DNA of 6,512 nucleotides from NCBI GenBank assembly GCA_002309425.1, contig DBXD01000005.1, positions 1 to 6,512 of the forward strand. Reading direction: 5' to 3'. Source of the stretch: Cyanobacteria bacterium UBA1221 (GTDB lineage Bacteria; Cyanobacteriota; Vampirovibrionia; Gastranaerophilales; Gastranaerophilaceae). Below are positions 6,417 to 6,512 of the stretch, piece by piece; position 1 is the stretch's first letter, and each line of letters opens with the position of its first letter. The position numbers and the translations under genes are program-made. The notes under the pieces are model-generated. The model was given only the letters and a program-made list of their open reading frames with translations, had not been told where the DNA came from and did no database searches.

Positions 6417-6512
6417 TTATGACTCAGCCGGTTTTTCTCCGCGATTTTCTTTTCTGCGTTTAATTTCAATATCATCTACAAGAATTGTGGAATCTTTGAT
6501 TCCTTTGTCATC
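6417..6512 (-). CDS. C-terminal end of an unidentified protein (partial)
   Basis: The minus strand from the window edge reads through 31 codons to a TAA at 6419-6417. It encodes a charged tail: it begins DDKGIKDSTILVDDIEIK and continues RRKENRGEKPAES. The mix of a short hydrophobic strand (STILV) and a basic, disordered-looking end is typical of a real C-terminus, but too little is visible to name a family. It converges on the GH38 gene with only six bases between the two stop codons, and no terminator hairpin is visible between them. The start and most of the gene lie beyond position 6512. Confidence 0.6.
   Translation of the reverse strand, partial: DDKGIKDSTILVDDIEIKRRKENRGEKPAES

Overview
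The window is AT-rich bacterial DNA holding three complete protein genes, the 3' end of a fourth gene, and the 5' end of a tRNA gene. A cyanobacterial-type GH57 glucan-branching enzyme beside a calpain-like cysteine peptidase in a low-GC background would fit a gut-dwelling non-photosynthetic relative of Cyanobacteria (Melainabacteria/Vampirovibrionia, for example Gastranaerophilales). That assignment rests on gene content and base composition only; no marker gene in the window settles it.

Layout from left to right. (1) Positions 1-20 are the first bases of a tRNA on the minus strand, with a well-spaced promoter behind it (74-102). (2) Positions 209-2326 (+) encode a 705-residue protein with a C-terminal calpain-type (MEROPS C2) catalytic domain and a long N-terminal region I do not recognise. 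That region includes three tandem units of exactly 22 residues. (3) A 13-bp inverted repeat at 2363-2396 is a probable bidirectional terminator shared by the converging calpain and GH57 genes. (4) Positions 2415-4139 (-) encode a 574-residue GH57 alpha-glucan branching-enzyme-like protein with a strong Shine-Dalgarno sequence. (5) A 249-bp divergent intergenic region follows. It carries a good sigma-70-type promoter for the rightward gene, placed so that the transcript may begin at or very near the start codon. (6) Positions 4389-6410 (+) encode a short (673-residue) GH38 alpha-mannosidase-like enzyme with all zinc and catalytic residues present. (7) Positions 6417-6512 (-) are the last 31 codons of an unidentified gene that converges on the GH38 gene with a 6-bp gap.

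Functionally, the GH57 and GH38 enzymes lack signal peptides and probably work in the cytoplasm, on storage alpha-glucan (glycogen) and on mannose-containing oligosaccharides respectively. They are transcribed divergently, and nothing in the sequence shows that they share a pathway. The calpain-like gene appears to be its own transcription unit and is visibly more AT-rich than the GH57 gene. I see no CRISPR array, insertion sequence, phage gene or attachment-site repeat. I do not see a convincing new multi-gene system. The least explained element is the N-terminal architecture of the calpain-like protein.
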